Source of the DNA: Nocardioides coralli
GTDB lineage: Bacteria > Actinomycetota > Actinomycetes > Propionibacteriales > Nocardioidaceae
Length of the DNA stretch: 64,000 bases
Assembly: GCF_019880385.1 (NCBI RefSeq)
Contig: NZ_CP082273.1
Coordinates: 2,108,001 to 2,172,000, forward strand
Direction: 5' to 3'
The notes under the pieces were generated by a model. That model did not search any database and was not told where the DNA came from. It saw only the letters and a list, made by a program, of their open reading frames with translations. A program made the translations under genes and the position numbers. The stretch's first letter is position 1; every line of letters begins with the position of its first letter. Shown piece by piece: positions 26,155 through 35,300 of this stretch.

Positions 26155-26930
26155 CCGAGTCGGAGACTCCCACCATCGACCGCAGCGCCCACCTGGCGGC
26201 GGCCGAGGGGGCCGTGCTGCGCGCGGACGACCTGATCGCCGGCTACCTGCCGGGGGTGAACATCCTCAACGGCTCCGACCTCTACTGCCAGGAGGGAGAG
26301 CTGGTCGGGATCATCGGGCCCAACGGGGCCGGCAAGTCCACCCTGCTCAAGGCTCTCTTCGGGCTGGTGAAGGTGCACTCCGGGACGGTGACGCTCAAGG
26401 GCCAGGACATCACCAACGAGCGTGCCGACCAGCTGGTGACCAAGGGCATCGGGTTCGTGCCCCAGACCAACAACGTGTTCCCCTCGCTGACCATCCAGGA
26501 GAACCTGGAGATGGGCGTGTTCCAGCGCCCTGGGTCCTTCCGCAAGCGGTTCGAGTTCGTCGGCGACCTCTTCCCGCCCCTGATGGACCGGCGCAACCAG
26601 CGTGCCGGTTCCCTCTCCGGCGGTGAACGCCAGATGGTGGCGATGGGCCGAGCCCTCATGATGGAGCCCTCGGTGCTGCTGCTCGACGAGCCGTCGGCCG
26701 GTCTCTCCCCCGTCATGCAGGACGAGGTGTTCGTCCAGACGCGGCGCATCAACCGCGCCGGGGTCTCGGTGATCATGGTGGAGCAGAACGCCAGCCGCTG
26801 CCTGCAGATCAGCGACCGGGGCTACGTGCTCGACCAGGGCCGCAACGCCTACACCGGCACCGGCCGCGAGCTCGCCAAGGACCCGAAGGTGATCGAGCTC
26901 TACCTCGGCACCCTCGGCAAGAAGGCCTGA
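26151..26930 (+). CDS. livF: Branched-chain amino acid ABC transporter ATP-binding protein LivF
   Basis: A 259-residue ATPase with Walker A GPNGAGKST at residues 56-64, signature SLSGGERQMVAMGRALM, and Walker B VLLLDEPSAGLSP. It pairs with LivG to energise LivHM. A leader of about 20 residues precedes the ABC domain. The GTG start overlaps the livG stop (GTGA). It is the last gene of the operon and is followed by a strong terminator hairpin 23 bases downstream. Confidence 0.95.
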   Translation: MTESETPTIDRSAHLAAAEGAVLRADDLIAGYLPGVNILNGSDLYCQEGELVGIIGPNGAGKSTLLKALFGLVKVHSGTVTLKGQDITNERADQLVTKGIGFVPQTNNVFPSLTIQENLEMGVFQRPGSFRKRFEFVGDLFPPLMDRRNQRAGSLSGGERQMVAMGRALMMEPSVLLLDEPSAGLSPVMQDEVFVQTRRINRAGVSVIMVEQNASRCLQISDRGYVLDQGRNAYTGTGRELAKDPKVIELYLGTLGKKA

Positions 26931-26953
26931 GCCACAGCACTCCCCGTCACACC

Positions 26954-26985
26954 AGGAACCCCCGGCCCGTGGGCCGGGGGTTCCT
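26954..26985 (+). terminator. Intrinsic-type terminator hairpin after livF
   Basis: A perfect 15-base stem (AGGAACCCCCGGCCC paired with its complement) encloses a GT loop. There is no U-run, as is common in high-GC actinobacteria. It lies between the ends of two convergent genes and could act on both strands. Confidence 0.8.
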
Positions 26986-27045
26986 GCGTCGTGCCCGGGG
27001 GTGCCTGTCGGTCGCGCGAGGGCGCTGCTCTCGCCCAGACATGGA

Positions 27046-27077
27046 AGAACCCCCCGGTCCTGCGACCGGGGGGTTCT
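27046..27077 (-). terminator. Intrinsic-type terminator hairpin after livK
   Basis: A perfect 14-base stem (AGAACCCCCCGGTC and complement) with a 4-base loop, 17 bases after the livK stop in that gene's direction. It probably works in both directions together with the hairpin at 26954-26985. Confidence 0.8.
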
Positions 27078-27094
27078 CCGTTGTCAGGCGAGCG

Positions 27095-28369
27095 TCACTC
27101 GACCAGTCCGGAGACGGTGTCGATCTGCTCGTACTGGTTCTTGTTGTCGTACTCGAAGACGCCGATCGTTCCCGACGCCGGGCTACCGGTGTCGTTCATG
27201 TCGGTCGGACCGCTGGCACCTTCGTAGTCGATGTCCTCGCCGTCCTCGAGCAGCTGAGCGCACTCCTCGAACGTCGAGCACTGGGTGCCCTCACGGGTGA
27301 CGTTGATGATCTCGTTACCGATCGCCACACCGTTGTCGCTACCGGCAGAGATCGCCGCCAGGCCGATGATCACCGCTGCGTCGTAGGACTGCGGGCCGTA
27401 GCTGAAGTCCTTCAGCTTCGGGTCCACCTCGAGCAGCTTGTCGTTGAACGACGGGTCCGGGTCGCCCGACACCGGGAGGGTGCCCTTGACGCCCTCGAGG
27501 TTGAACGACTGCGGGTTGTAGGTGTCGGACAGGTTGCCATCCACGAAGTAGATCTGGATGTCGTCCGGACCGATCCCCTTGGCGATCAGCTGCGGGATGA
27601 TCTTCGTGGTCTCCTCGAAGGCGATCAGCACCAGCGCGTCGGGCTGGGCGGCCGCGATCTTGTTGACCTCCGCGGTGTAGTTCTGCGCGTCCGCGGCGTA
27701 GAGGACGTACTCGGCGACGTTGGCGCCCTTCTCCTCCAGCGTCGTCTGGACCTGCTCGGCGAGACCCTCACCGTAGAAGTCCTGGCGCGCCATCACGGCG
27801 ACGTTGCTGAAGCCGTCCTCCACCGCGAGGTTGCCCAGCACGGCGCCCTGGAGGGCGTCGGAGGGCGCGGTACGGAAGTACAGCCCGTTGTCGTCGTAGG
27901 TGTCGAAGCCCGCCGCCGTGTTGGCCGGCGAGAAGTGGACGACGCCGGCACCCGTGATCTTGTCGATCACGCTGACCGACACGCCCGAGGCGGCGGCACC
28001 GATGATGGCGTCGACGTCCTGGTTGAAGAGCTTGTCGACCTCGGCGCCCGCGATGTCGGGGGTGCCGTCGCCGGAGTCGGCCCGGATGAACTCGACATCG
28101 GAGCCGAGGACACCGCCAGCGGCGTTCATGTCGTTGACAGCGAGCTCGACGCCCGCGAACTCCGGGGGTCCGAGGAACGCGAGGTCACCGGTCTGGGGCA
28201 GCAGGCCGCCCAGGGTCAGGACGCCATCACCCTCCGGAACGCTCTCCTCCGACGTCTCGTCATCCGACGGGGTGGCCGAGGGGTCGTCGTCACCGCCACA
28301 GGCGGTGAGGACAAGCGCGGTCGCGGCGAGTGCCGCCCCGAGACGTGCGGCGCGAGTAGTGCGAATCAT
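27095..28369 (-). CDS. livK: Branched-chain amino acid ABC transporter substrate-binding lipoprotein
   Basis: A 424-residue type I periplasmic-binding protein. The signal peptide ends in the lipobox LTAC (Cys24) followed by GGDDD and an acidic linker of about 25 residues. The mature start VLTLGGLLPQTGDLAFLGPPEFAGVELAVNDMNAAGG is typical for LivK-type proteins, and GFDTYDDNGLYFRTAPSD follows in the first lobe. It would deliver substrate to LivHMGF, which is encoded convergently rather than in the same operon. The ATG start has GGAGG 4 bases upstream. Substrate identity within the family is not determined. Confidence 0.93.
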   Translation of the reverse strand: MIRTTRAARLGAALAATALVLTACGGDDDPSATPSDDETSEESVPEGDGVLTLGGLLPQTGDLAFLGPPEFAGVELAVNDMNAAGGVLGSDVEFIRADSGDGTPDIAGAEVDKLFNQDVDAIIGAAASGVSVSVIDKITGAGVVHFSPANTAAGFDTYDDNGLYFRTAPSDALQGAVLGNLAVEDGFSNVAVMARQDFYGEGLAEQVQTTLEEKGANVAEYVLYAADAQNYTAEVNKIAAAQPDALVLIAFEETTKIIPQLIAKGIGPDDIQIYFVDGNLSDTYNPQSFNLEGVKGTLPVSGDPDPSFNDKLLEVDPKLKDFSYGPQSYDAAVIIGLAAISAGSDNGVAIGNEIINVTREGTQCSTFEECAQLLEDGEDIDYEGASGPTDMNDTGSPASGTIGVFEYDNKNQYEQIDTVSGLVE

Positions 28370-28500
28370 GAGGCCTCCGGCTCTCTAGGCAGGTCCGAAC
28401 CACAGCCCGGACATTGGTGCTGCGGCCAGAAACTATCGCTGCGACAGTGTGATTTCGAACAACTTGACGGTAACGAATGCTGTCGTTGCCGATTCGTGAC

Positions 28501-29118
28501 CTAGTCGCGACCTTGGCCGCCGGTCAGGTCAGGACCGTGGGTGACCACGCCCTCGGCCACCTGGCGCATCGAGAGGCGGAGGTCCATCGCGGTCTTCTGC
28601 ACCCACCGGAACGCCTCCGGCTCGGTCAGGCCGAGTCGCTCCTGGAGCACGGCCTTGGCCCGGTCGACCGCCTTGCGGGTCTCGAGGCGGTCCTGCAGGT
28701 CGGCCACCTCCTGCTCGAGGGCGTGCAGCTCGGTGAACCTGCTCACCGCCATCTCGATGGCCGGCACCAGCTCGGTGGCCGAGAACGGCTTGACCAGGTA
28801 GGCCATGGCGCCGGCGTCCCGTGCCCGGTCGACCAGCTCACGCTGCGAGAACGCGGTGAGGATGACGACCGGCGCGATCCGCTGGGCGGCGATGCGCTCC
28901 GCCGCCGCGATCCCGTCGAGGACAGGCATCTTGATGTCGAGGATCACGAGGTCGGGACGGAGCTCCTCGGCGAGCTCGACGGCCCGCTGACCGTCGCCGG
29001 CCTGCCCCACGACCTCGTAGCCCTGCTCGGCCAGCATCTCCGCGAGGTCCATCCGGATCAGCGCCTCGTCCTCGGCGATGACGACGCGACGGGTGGTGGA
29101 CGGGGCTGGCGGGGTCAC
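28501..29118 (-). CDS. pdtaR: ANTAR-domain response regulator, PdtaR-like
   Basis: A 205-residue regulator. The receiver domain (10-125) has acidic residues ED 16-17, phospho-acceptor Asp61 in VILDIKMP, and Lys in LVKPFS. The C-terminal ANTAR domain (about 135-195) has the pattern RKAVDRAKAVLQERLGLTEPEAFRWVQKTAMD. ANTAR proteins bind paired hairpins in RNA and cause antitermination. It matches Rv1626 (PdtaR) of M. tuberculosis in architecture and in being near pyk. No cognate histidine kinase is adjacent. The GTG start lies 6 bases after TAGCCT, so the mRNA is probably leaderless. Confidence 0.92.
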   Translation of the reverse strand: MTPPAPSTTRRVVIAEDEALIRMDLAEMLAEQGYEVVGQAGDGQRAVELAEELRPDLVILDIKMPVLDGIAAAERIAAQRIAPVVILTAFSQRELVDRARDAGAMAYLVKPFSATELVPAIEMAVSRFTELHALEQEVADLQDRLETRKAVDRAKAVLQERLGLTEPEAFRWVQKTAMDLRLSMRQVAEGVVTHGPDLTGGQGRD

Positions 29119-29124
29119 CGGCTC

Positions 29125-29130
29125 AGGCTA
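29125..29130 (-). promoter_or_regulatory. Candidate -10 box of a leaderless pdtaR promoter
   Basis: On the minus strand TAGCCT lies 6 bases before the pdtaR GTG at 29118. It sits only about 33 bases from the tRNA start on the other strand. Confidence 0.5.
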
Positions 29131-29162
29131 TCGAGCCTTGATCGGCTACCGTTTCCCCGCCC

Positions 29163-29235
29163 GCCCCGGTAGCCCAACGGCAGAGGCAATGGATTCAAAA
29201 CCCATCCAGTGTGAGTTCGAATCTCACCCGGGGCA
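29163..29235 (+). tRNA. tRNA with anticodon CAA (nominally Leu) but a short variable arm
   Basis: The 73-base cloverleaf has a perfect 7-pair acceptor stem (GCCCCGG/CCGGGGC), a 3-4 pair D stem, and a perfect T arm GTGAG-TTCGAAT-CTCAC. The anticodon arm is ATGGA-TTCAAAA-CCCAT with an A-C mismatch next to the loop, giving anticodon CAA. The variable loop is 5 bases, whereas true bacterial tRNA-Leu has a long variable arm. The discriminator base is A and CCA is not encoded. The arms are sound, so it looks like an expressed tRNA, but its identity is uncertain. It lies between pdtaR and pyk. Confidence 0.8.
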
Positions 29236-29389
29236 CGTTGTCACAGGTGCGCAGCATCGTGGACGCATGTACCCCCAGGACGTCCCTGAGCCCGCGTTGC
29301 GGCTCGTGGACGCCGGCTGTTCCCGAGCGTGGCCCGGCGCTCCGCGGTGGCGCGCCTGGACGACCTGATCGGGCTGAAGTCCTGAGCGG

Positions 29390-30835
29390 TCAGCCGCGAC
29401 GGTAGGCCGGCGCGACCTCGTTGATGGCGTCGCCCATCCGGTGGATCCGCAGCGCATTGGTGGAGCCGGGGATGCCCGGCGGGCTGCCCGCGATGATCAC
29501 CACGAGGTCGCCCTCGTCCACGCGTCCGATCCGCAACAGCTGGTCGTCGACCTGCCGCACCATCTCGTCGGTGTGCTCGACCGCGTCCGTGCGGAACGTC
29601 TCCACACCCCAGGTCAGGGCGAGCTGGCTGCGCACCTTGTCCTCCGGGGTGAAGGCGAGCACCGGGACGGGGCCCCGCAGTCGCGAGAGCCGGCGGGCGG
29701 AGTCACCGGACTGCGTGAAGGCCACCAGGTACTTCGCCCCCACCCGTTCGGCGACCTCGGCTGCTGCCTTGGCGATGACACCGCCGCGCGTCCGGGGCTG
29801 CCAGTCGATCGCCGCCATCTCCGAGGCGTGCTCCTCGGCGTGGCTCACGATCCGCTCCATGGTCCGGACGGCCTCGAGCGGGTGGGCGCCCACGCTGGTC
29901 TCGCCCGACAGCATCACCGCGTCGGCGCCGTCGAGCACCGCGTTGGCGACGTCGGAGGCCTCCGCCCGCGTGGGCTTGGGGTTGGTGATCATCGACTCGA
30001 GCATCTGAGTGGCCACGATCACCGGCTTGGCGTTGCGTCGCGCCTTGTCCACCACCTGCTTCTGGAGGATCGGCACGCGCTCCAGCGGCACCTCCACGCC
30101 CAGGTCGCCCCGGGCCACCATGAAGGCGTCGAAGGCCTCGACGACCGCGTCGAGGTTGTCGATCGCCTGGGGCTTCTCGATCTTGGCGACGACGGGGAGC
30201 AGGACTCCCTCCTCGCGCATGATCTCGCGCACTCGGTCGACGTCGCTCGCGCTGCGCACGAACGACAGCGCGATGAAGTCGACGGACATCCGCAGCGCCC
30301 ACCGCAGGTCGTCCTCGTCCTTCTCGGACAGGGCTGGCACGCTGACGGCGACTCCCGGCAGGTTGATGCCCTTGTTGTCGCTGACCGTCCCGCCGACCTC
30401 GACCGCGGTGTGGACGTCCTGCCCGTCGACCTCCGTCACGCGCAGGTGGATCCTGCCGTCGTCGATGAGCACCTGGTCTCCTGCTGCGACGTCGCCGGGG
30501 AGCCCGTCGTACGTCGTGCCGCAGATCTTCTCGTCCCCCGGGACGTCTCGGGTGGTGATCGTGAACTCGCCCCCATCGACCAGCTCGACGGGTCCGTCGG
30601 CGAACCGCTCGAGACGGATCTTGGGTCCCTGGAGGTCGGCGAGGACCGCCACGCCGTGGCCGGTGTCGTCGGCGGCCTGCCGCACGTGCCGGTAGGCCTG
30701 CTCGTGGTCGGCGTGGGTGCCGTGGCTCATGTTGAGCCTGGCGACGCTCATCCCCGCCTCGATGAGGGCCCGGATGGTCGCCGCGTCCGCGGTCGCCGGG
30801 CCGAGTGTGCACACGATCTTCGCCTTGGCCGCCAC
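29390..30835 (-). CDS. pyk: Pyruvate kinase
   Basis: A 481-residue pyruvate kinase of usual length. It begins AKAKIVCTLGPATA, carries the active-site helix IDNLDAVVEAFDAFMVARGDLGVEVP and the motif KPVIVATQMLESMI, and has the C-terminal allosteric domain. It converts phosphoenolpyruvate and ADP to pyruvate and ATP in the cytoplasm. The GTG at 30835 is preferred: homology starts there and it lies 7 bases after TAGGGT; a second GTG at 30844 would add three residues. A 14-base perfect palindrome lies just upstream of the -10 box, suggesting direct repression or activation by a dimeric regulator. Confidence 0.97.
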   Translation of the reverse strand: MAAKAKIVCTLGPATADAATIRALIEAGMSVARLNMSHGTHADHEQAYRHVRQAADDTGHGVAVLADLQGPKIRLERFADGPVELVDGGEFTITTRDVPGDEKICGTTYDGLPGDVAAGDQVLIDDGRIHLRVTEVDGQDVHTAVEVGGTVSDNKGINLPGVAVSVPALSEKDEDDLRWALRMSVDFIALSFVRSASDVDRVREIMREEGVLLPVVAKIEKPQAIDNLDAVVEAFDAFMVARGDLGVEVPLERVPILQKQVVDKARRNAKPVIVATQMLESMITNPKPTRAEASDVANAVLDGADAVMLSGETSVGAHPLEAVRTMERIVSHAEEHASEMAAIDWQPRTRGGVIAKAAAEVAERVGAKYLVAFTQSGDSARRLSRLRGPVPVLAFTPEDKVRSQLALTWGVETFRTDAVEHTDEMVRQVDDQLLRIGRVDEGDLVVIIAGSPPGIPGSTNALRIHRMGDAINEVAPAYRRG

Positions 30836-30842
30836 GGGCGCC

Positions 30843-30848
30843 ACCCTA
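30843..30848 (-). promoter_or_regulatory. Candidate -10 box of the pyk promoter
   Basis: TAGGGT on the minus strand, 7 bases before the GTG at 30835. A TTGTTG sequence about 18 bases further upstream may serve as -35. Confidence 0.5.
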
Positions 30849-30855
30849 CCCAGTC

Positions 30856-30869
30856 TTGGAACGTTCCAA
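30856..30869. promoter_or_regulatory. Perfect palindrome TTGGAACGTTCCAA, operator candidate upstream of pyk
   Basis: The 14 bases are an exact inverted repeat with a central CG, the form of a LacI-family operator half-site pair. It lies between the likely -35 and -10 elements of the pyk promoter, where a bound repressor would block RNA polymerase. The regulator is not in the window. Confidence 0.6.
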
Positions 30870-30915
30870 CAACGGCACCGGGCCGACGCCCGGACCGGCG
30901 CCCGGGACCGGCGCG

Positions 30916-32376
30916 TCAGGCGGTGAGCGACCGCTCGGTCGGTGCGATGGGGCTCGGCAGGTTCGTCGATCCCGTGAGGTGCGCGTCGACGGCGGCAGCC
31001 GCCGCGCGGCCCTCCGCGATCGCCCACACGATGAGCGACTGCCCTCGCCCCGCGTCACCGGCGACGAAGACGCCGGGAACGCTGGTGGCGTAGCTGTCGT
31101 CGCGGACGATGTTGCCGCGCCCGTCCAGCTCGACACCGAGGCCCGCGACCGCGCCGTCGGCCTCGGGGCCCACGAACCCCATCGCCAGCAGCACCAGCTC
31201 GGCCGGGATCTCGCGCTCGGTGCCCTCGACGGGCTGGAACTTCTCGTCCACCTCGACCAGTCGCAGCGCGCGGACGTCGCCGTGCTCGTCGCCGAGGAAC
31301 TCTTGGGTCGAGACCGCGTAGACCCGGTCGCCACCCTCCTCGTGAGCCGAGGAGACCCGGAAGACCGCGGGGTACGTCGGCCACGGCTGTCCCGCCGGGC
31401 GGTGCTCAGGCGGCTGAGCCAGGATCTCCAGCTGGGTGACGCTGGCGGCGCCCTGCCGGTGGGCCGTCCCGAGGCAGTCGGCGCCCGTGTCGCCGCCGCC
31501 GATGATGACGACGTGCTTGCCGTCGGCACGGATCTGGTCCGGGACCTCCTCGCCCAGGGACGCACGGTTGCCCTGCGGCAGGTAGTCCATGGCCTGGTGG
31601 ATCCCACCCAGCTCGCGGCCCGTGACCGGGAGGTCACGACCGATCGTCGAGCCGATCGCGAGGACGACCGCGTCGTACCGGTCGCGCAGCCGCTCCCAGG
31701 TCAGGTCCTCCGACCCGACGTCGATGCCCGCCCGGAAGACCGTCCCCTCGCGGCGCATCTGGTCGAGCCGCCGGTCGAGGTGGGTCTTCTCCATCTTGAA
31801 CTGCGGGATGCCGTAGCGCAGCAGACCGCCGAGCTTGTCGGCGCGCTCGTAGACGGCGACCGTGTGACCGGCTCGGGTCAGCTGCTGGGCCGCGGCCAGC
31901 CCCGCCGGCCCCGAGCCGATGACCGCGACCGTCTTCCCCGAGAGCCACTCCGGCGGCTGGGGCCGCACCGCCCCGGACTCCCACGCCCGGTCGATGATCG
32001 ACACCTCGACGTTCTTGATCGTGACCGGGTCCTGGTTGATCCCGAGCACGCACGCCGGCTCGCAGGGAGCAGGGCACAGCCGCCCGGTGAACTCGGGGAA
32101 GTTGTTGGTGGCGTGGAGTCGCTCGATGGCGCCGTCCCAGTCGTCACGCCACACCAGGTCGTTCCACTCCGGGATCAGGTTGCCCAGCGGGCAGCCCTGG
32201 TGGCAGAAGGGGATGCCGCAGTCCATGCAGCGACCCGCCTGGGTGTTGACGATCGGCAGCAGCGCGCGACCGATGCCGTCGGGGTAGACCTCGTTCCAGT
32301 CCTGGACCCGCTCCTCGACCGGGCGCCGCGGGGCGACCTCACGGCCGTGCCGGAGGAATCCCTTGGGGTCAGCCAT
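30916..32376 (-). CDS. gltD: Glutamate synthase (NADPH) small subunit
   Basis: A 486-residue GltD. The N-terminal region has the Cys clusters for [4Fe-4S] centres ([17 protein letters not shown] and CPAPCEPAC). Two Rossmann motifs follow: [17 protein letters not shown] for FAD (near 150) and [15 protein letters not shown] for NADPH (near 295). It supplies electrons from NADPH to GltB, which makes glutamate from glutamine and 2-oxoglutarate. The start overlaps the end of gltB by 8 bases. Normal length. Confidence 0.97.
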   Translation of the reverse strand: MADPKGFLRHGREVAPRRPVEERVQDWNEVYPDGIGRALLPIVNTQAGRCMDCGIPFCHQGCPLGNLIPEWNDLVWRDDWDGAIERLHATNNFPEFTGRLCPAPCEPACVLGINQDPVTIKNVEVSIIDRAWESGAVRPQPPEWLSGKTVAVIGSGPAGLAAAQQLTRAGHTVAVYERADKLGGLLRYGIPQFKMEKTHLDRRLDQMRREGTVFRAGIDVGSEDLTWERLRDRYDAVVLAIGSTIGRDLPVTGRELGGIHQAMDYLPQGNRASLGEEVPDQIRADGKHVVIIGGGDTGADCLGTAHRQGAASVTQLEILAQPPEHRPAGQPWPTYPAVFRVSSAHEEGGDRVYAVSTQEFLGDEHGDVRALRLVEVDEKFQPVEGTEREIPAELVLLAMGFVGPEADGAVAGLGVELDGRGNIVRDDSYATSVPGVFVAGDAGRGQSLIVWAIAEGRAAAAAVDAHLTGSTNLPSPIAPTERSLTA

Positions 32377-35300
32377 GCAGCACCTCCATGATCCGTTCGT
32401 TCGTCTGGTCCTCGGAGAGGCCCTCGGCCTCCGCGGTGGCCCGGACGTCGAGCACGCGCTTGAAGTCCCGCGGCATCACCAGCGTGAACCTGGCGACCGC
32501 GTCGTCCCAGGTCTCGAGCAGCCCACGGGCGACCTCCGACCCGGTCTCCTCCTCGAACCGGTGCACCAGGTCGCGCAGCTCCTCGGCCTTCTCCCCCACG
32601 GGGGCGAGCTCCACGAACTCGGGGTTGACCCGCTGCTCGGCGAGGTCGAGCACGAAGGCGTAGCCGCCGGACATGCCGGCCGCGAAGTTGCGTCCGGTCG
32701 GGCCGAGCACCACGACCCGGCCGCCCGTCATGTACTCGCAGCCGTGGTCGCCCACGCCCTCGGTGACGACGGTCGCGCCACTGTTGCGCACGCAGCACCG
32801 CTCCCCCACCTGGCCGCGCAGGAAGACCTCCCCGGAGGTCGCGCCGTAGGCGATCGTGTTGCCGGCGATCACCTGGTCCTGGGAGCTGAACGTCGCCGCC
32901 CGGTCGGGCCGGATGACGAGCCGCCCGCCGGAGATGCCCTTGCCGACGTAGTCGTTGGCGTCACCCTCCAGCCGCAGCGTGATGCCGGCGGGCAGGAACG
33001 CTCCGAACGACTGGCCGGCGGAGCCCAGCATCGTGATGTCGACGGTCCCCTCCGGAAGGCCGTCGCCTCGGTAGCGCTTGGTGACCTCGTGGCCCAGCAT
33101 CGTGCCGACAGTGCGGTTGACGTTGCGGACGTCGACCTGGGCCCGCACCGGCTCACCGGACTCCAGCGCGGGAGCGGCGATGCGGATGAGCTCGTTGTCG
33201 AGCGCCCGGTCCAGGCCGTGGTCCTGGGACCGCGTGCAGTGGAGGTCCTGGTCGTCGAACTGCCCGAACTCACCGTGGGGTGAGGCCTGGAACAGGATCG
33301 GCGCCAGGTCGAGCCCCGAGGCCTTCCAGTGGTCGACCGCGGCCTGCACGTCGAGCGCGTCGACGTGACCGATGGCCTCGTCGAGGGTGCGGAAGCCGAG
33401 CTCGGCCAGCAGCTCGCGGACCTCTTCTGCGATGTACTCGAAGAAGGTGACCACGAACTCCGGCTTCCCGCTGTAGCGCTCGCGGAGCACCGGGTTCTGG
33501 GTGGCGACCCCCACGGGGCAGGTGTCGAGGTGGCAGACCCGCATCATGATGCAGCCGGACACGACCAGCGGCGCCGTGGCGAAGCCGTACTCCTCGGCGC
33601 CGAGCAGGGCCGCGATCACGACGTCGCGGCCGGTCTTGAGCTGGCCGTCGGTCTGCACGACGATCCGGTCGCGCAGGCCGTTGAGGAGCAGGGTCTGCTG
33701 GGTCTCCGCCAGCCCCAGCTCCCAGGGGCCGCCGGCGTGCTTGAGGGAGGTCAGCGGCGACGCGCCGGTGCCGCCGTCGTGCCCTGAGATCAGGACGACA
33801 TCGGCATGCGCCTTGGACACCCCGGCCGCCACGGTGCCGACCCCCACCTCGGAGACGAGCTTGACGTGGATCCGGGCCGATGGATTGGCGTTCTTGAGGT
33901 CGTGGATCAGCTGTGCCAGGTCCTCGATCGAGTAGATGTCGTGGTGCGGCGGCGGGCTGATCAGCCCCACGCCCGGGGTGGAGTGCCGGGTCCTGGCCAC
34001 CCACGGGTAGACCTTGTTGCCGGGCAGCTGCCCACCCTCGCCGGGCTTGGCGCCCTGCGCCATCTTGATCTGGATGTCGTCGGAGTTCGTGAGGTACTCA
34101 GCGGTGACGCCGAACCGGCCGGAGGCGACCTGCTTGATCGCCGACCGTCGCTCCGGGTCGTGCAGCCGGTCGGAGTCCTCGCCCCCCTCCCCCGTGTTGG
34201 ACTTGGCACCCAGCCGGTTCATGGCAACCGCGAGCGTCTCGTGGGCCTCGCGGCTGATCGACCCGTAGGACATCGCCCCGGTGGAGAAACGCCGGACGAT
34301 CTCGGAGACCGGCTCGACCTCCTCGATCGGGACGGAGGGCCGGTCGAGCTTGAAGCGGAACAGCCCCCGCAGCGTCATCAGCCGCTCGGACTGCTCGTCG
34401 ACCCGGCTCGTGTACTGCTTGAACACGTCGTACTGACCGGTGCGCGTGGAGTGCTGCAGCCGGAACACGGTCTCCGGGTCGAAGAGGTGGGGCTCGCCCT
34501 CACGTCGCCACTGGTACTCCCCGCCGATCGCCAGCTGCCGGTGGGCAGGCGCGATGCCCGAGGTCGGGTAGGCGACCGCGTGCCGGCGCGCCACCTCCTC
34601 GGCGATGGTGTCCAGCTCGACGCCACCCAGCTTCGAGGTGGTCCCGGTGAAGTAGCGGTCGACCACGGCCTGCGAAAGCCCGACGGCCTCGAAGATCTGG
34701 GCCCCGGTGTAGGACGCCACCGTCGAGACGCCCATCTTCGACATCACCTTGAGGACGCCCTTGCCGAGTCCCTTGATGAGGTTGGCGACCGCCACCTCGG
34801 GCTCGGTCTTGACGTAGAAGCCGTCGCGGGCGAGGTCCTCCACCGACTCCATCGCCAGGTAGGGGTTGACCGCCGCGGCGCCGTAGCCGATGAGCAGGGC
34901 GACGTGGTGGACCTCGCGCACGTCGCCTGCCTCGACCAGGAGGCCGACCTGCGTGCGGGTCTTCTCGCGCACCAGGTGGTGGTGGATCGCACCGGTGAGC
35001 AGGAGCGACGGGACGGGCGCCAGCTCCTGGGTCGAGTGGCGGTCGGACAGCACGATGACGCGGGCGCCGTCGGCGATGGCCTGCGACACCTCCGTGCAGA
35101 TCTCGTCGATGCGCTCGGCCATCGCACGGCCGCCGCCCTCGACGTCGTAGAGCCCGCGCACGACGTGGGTGATGAATCCCGGCATGTCGCCGTCACGGTT
35201 GATGTGACGGATCTTGGCCAGGTCGTCGTTGGAGATCACCGGGAACGGCAGCACCACCTGCCGGCAGGACGCCGGGACCGGCTCGAGCAGGTTGGCCTCG

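Noticed and set aside
29078..29368. Short plus-strand frame running through the tRNA
   Set aside because: It reads across a complete tRNA cloverleaf and has no supporting start site or homology.
29236..29389. Possible gene remnant after the tRNA (a frame ending VARLDDLIGLKS)
   Set aside because: It is too short, has no start codon with a ribosome-binding site, and I recognise no family.
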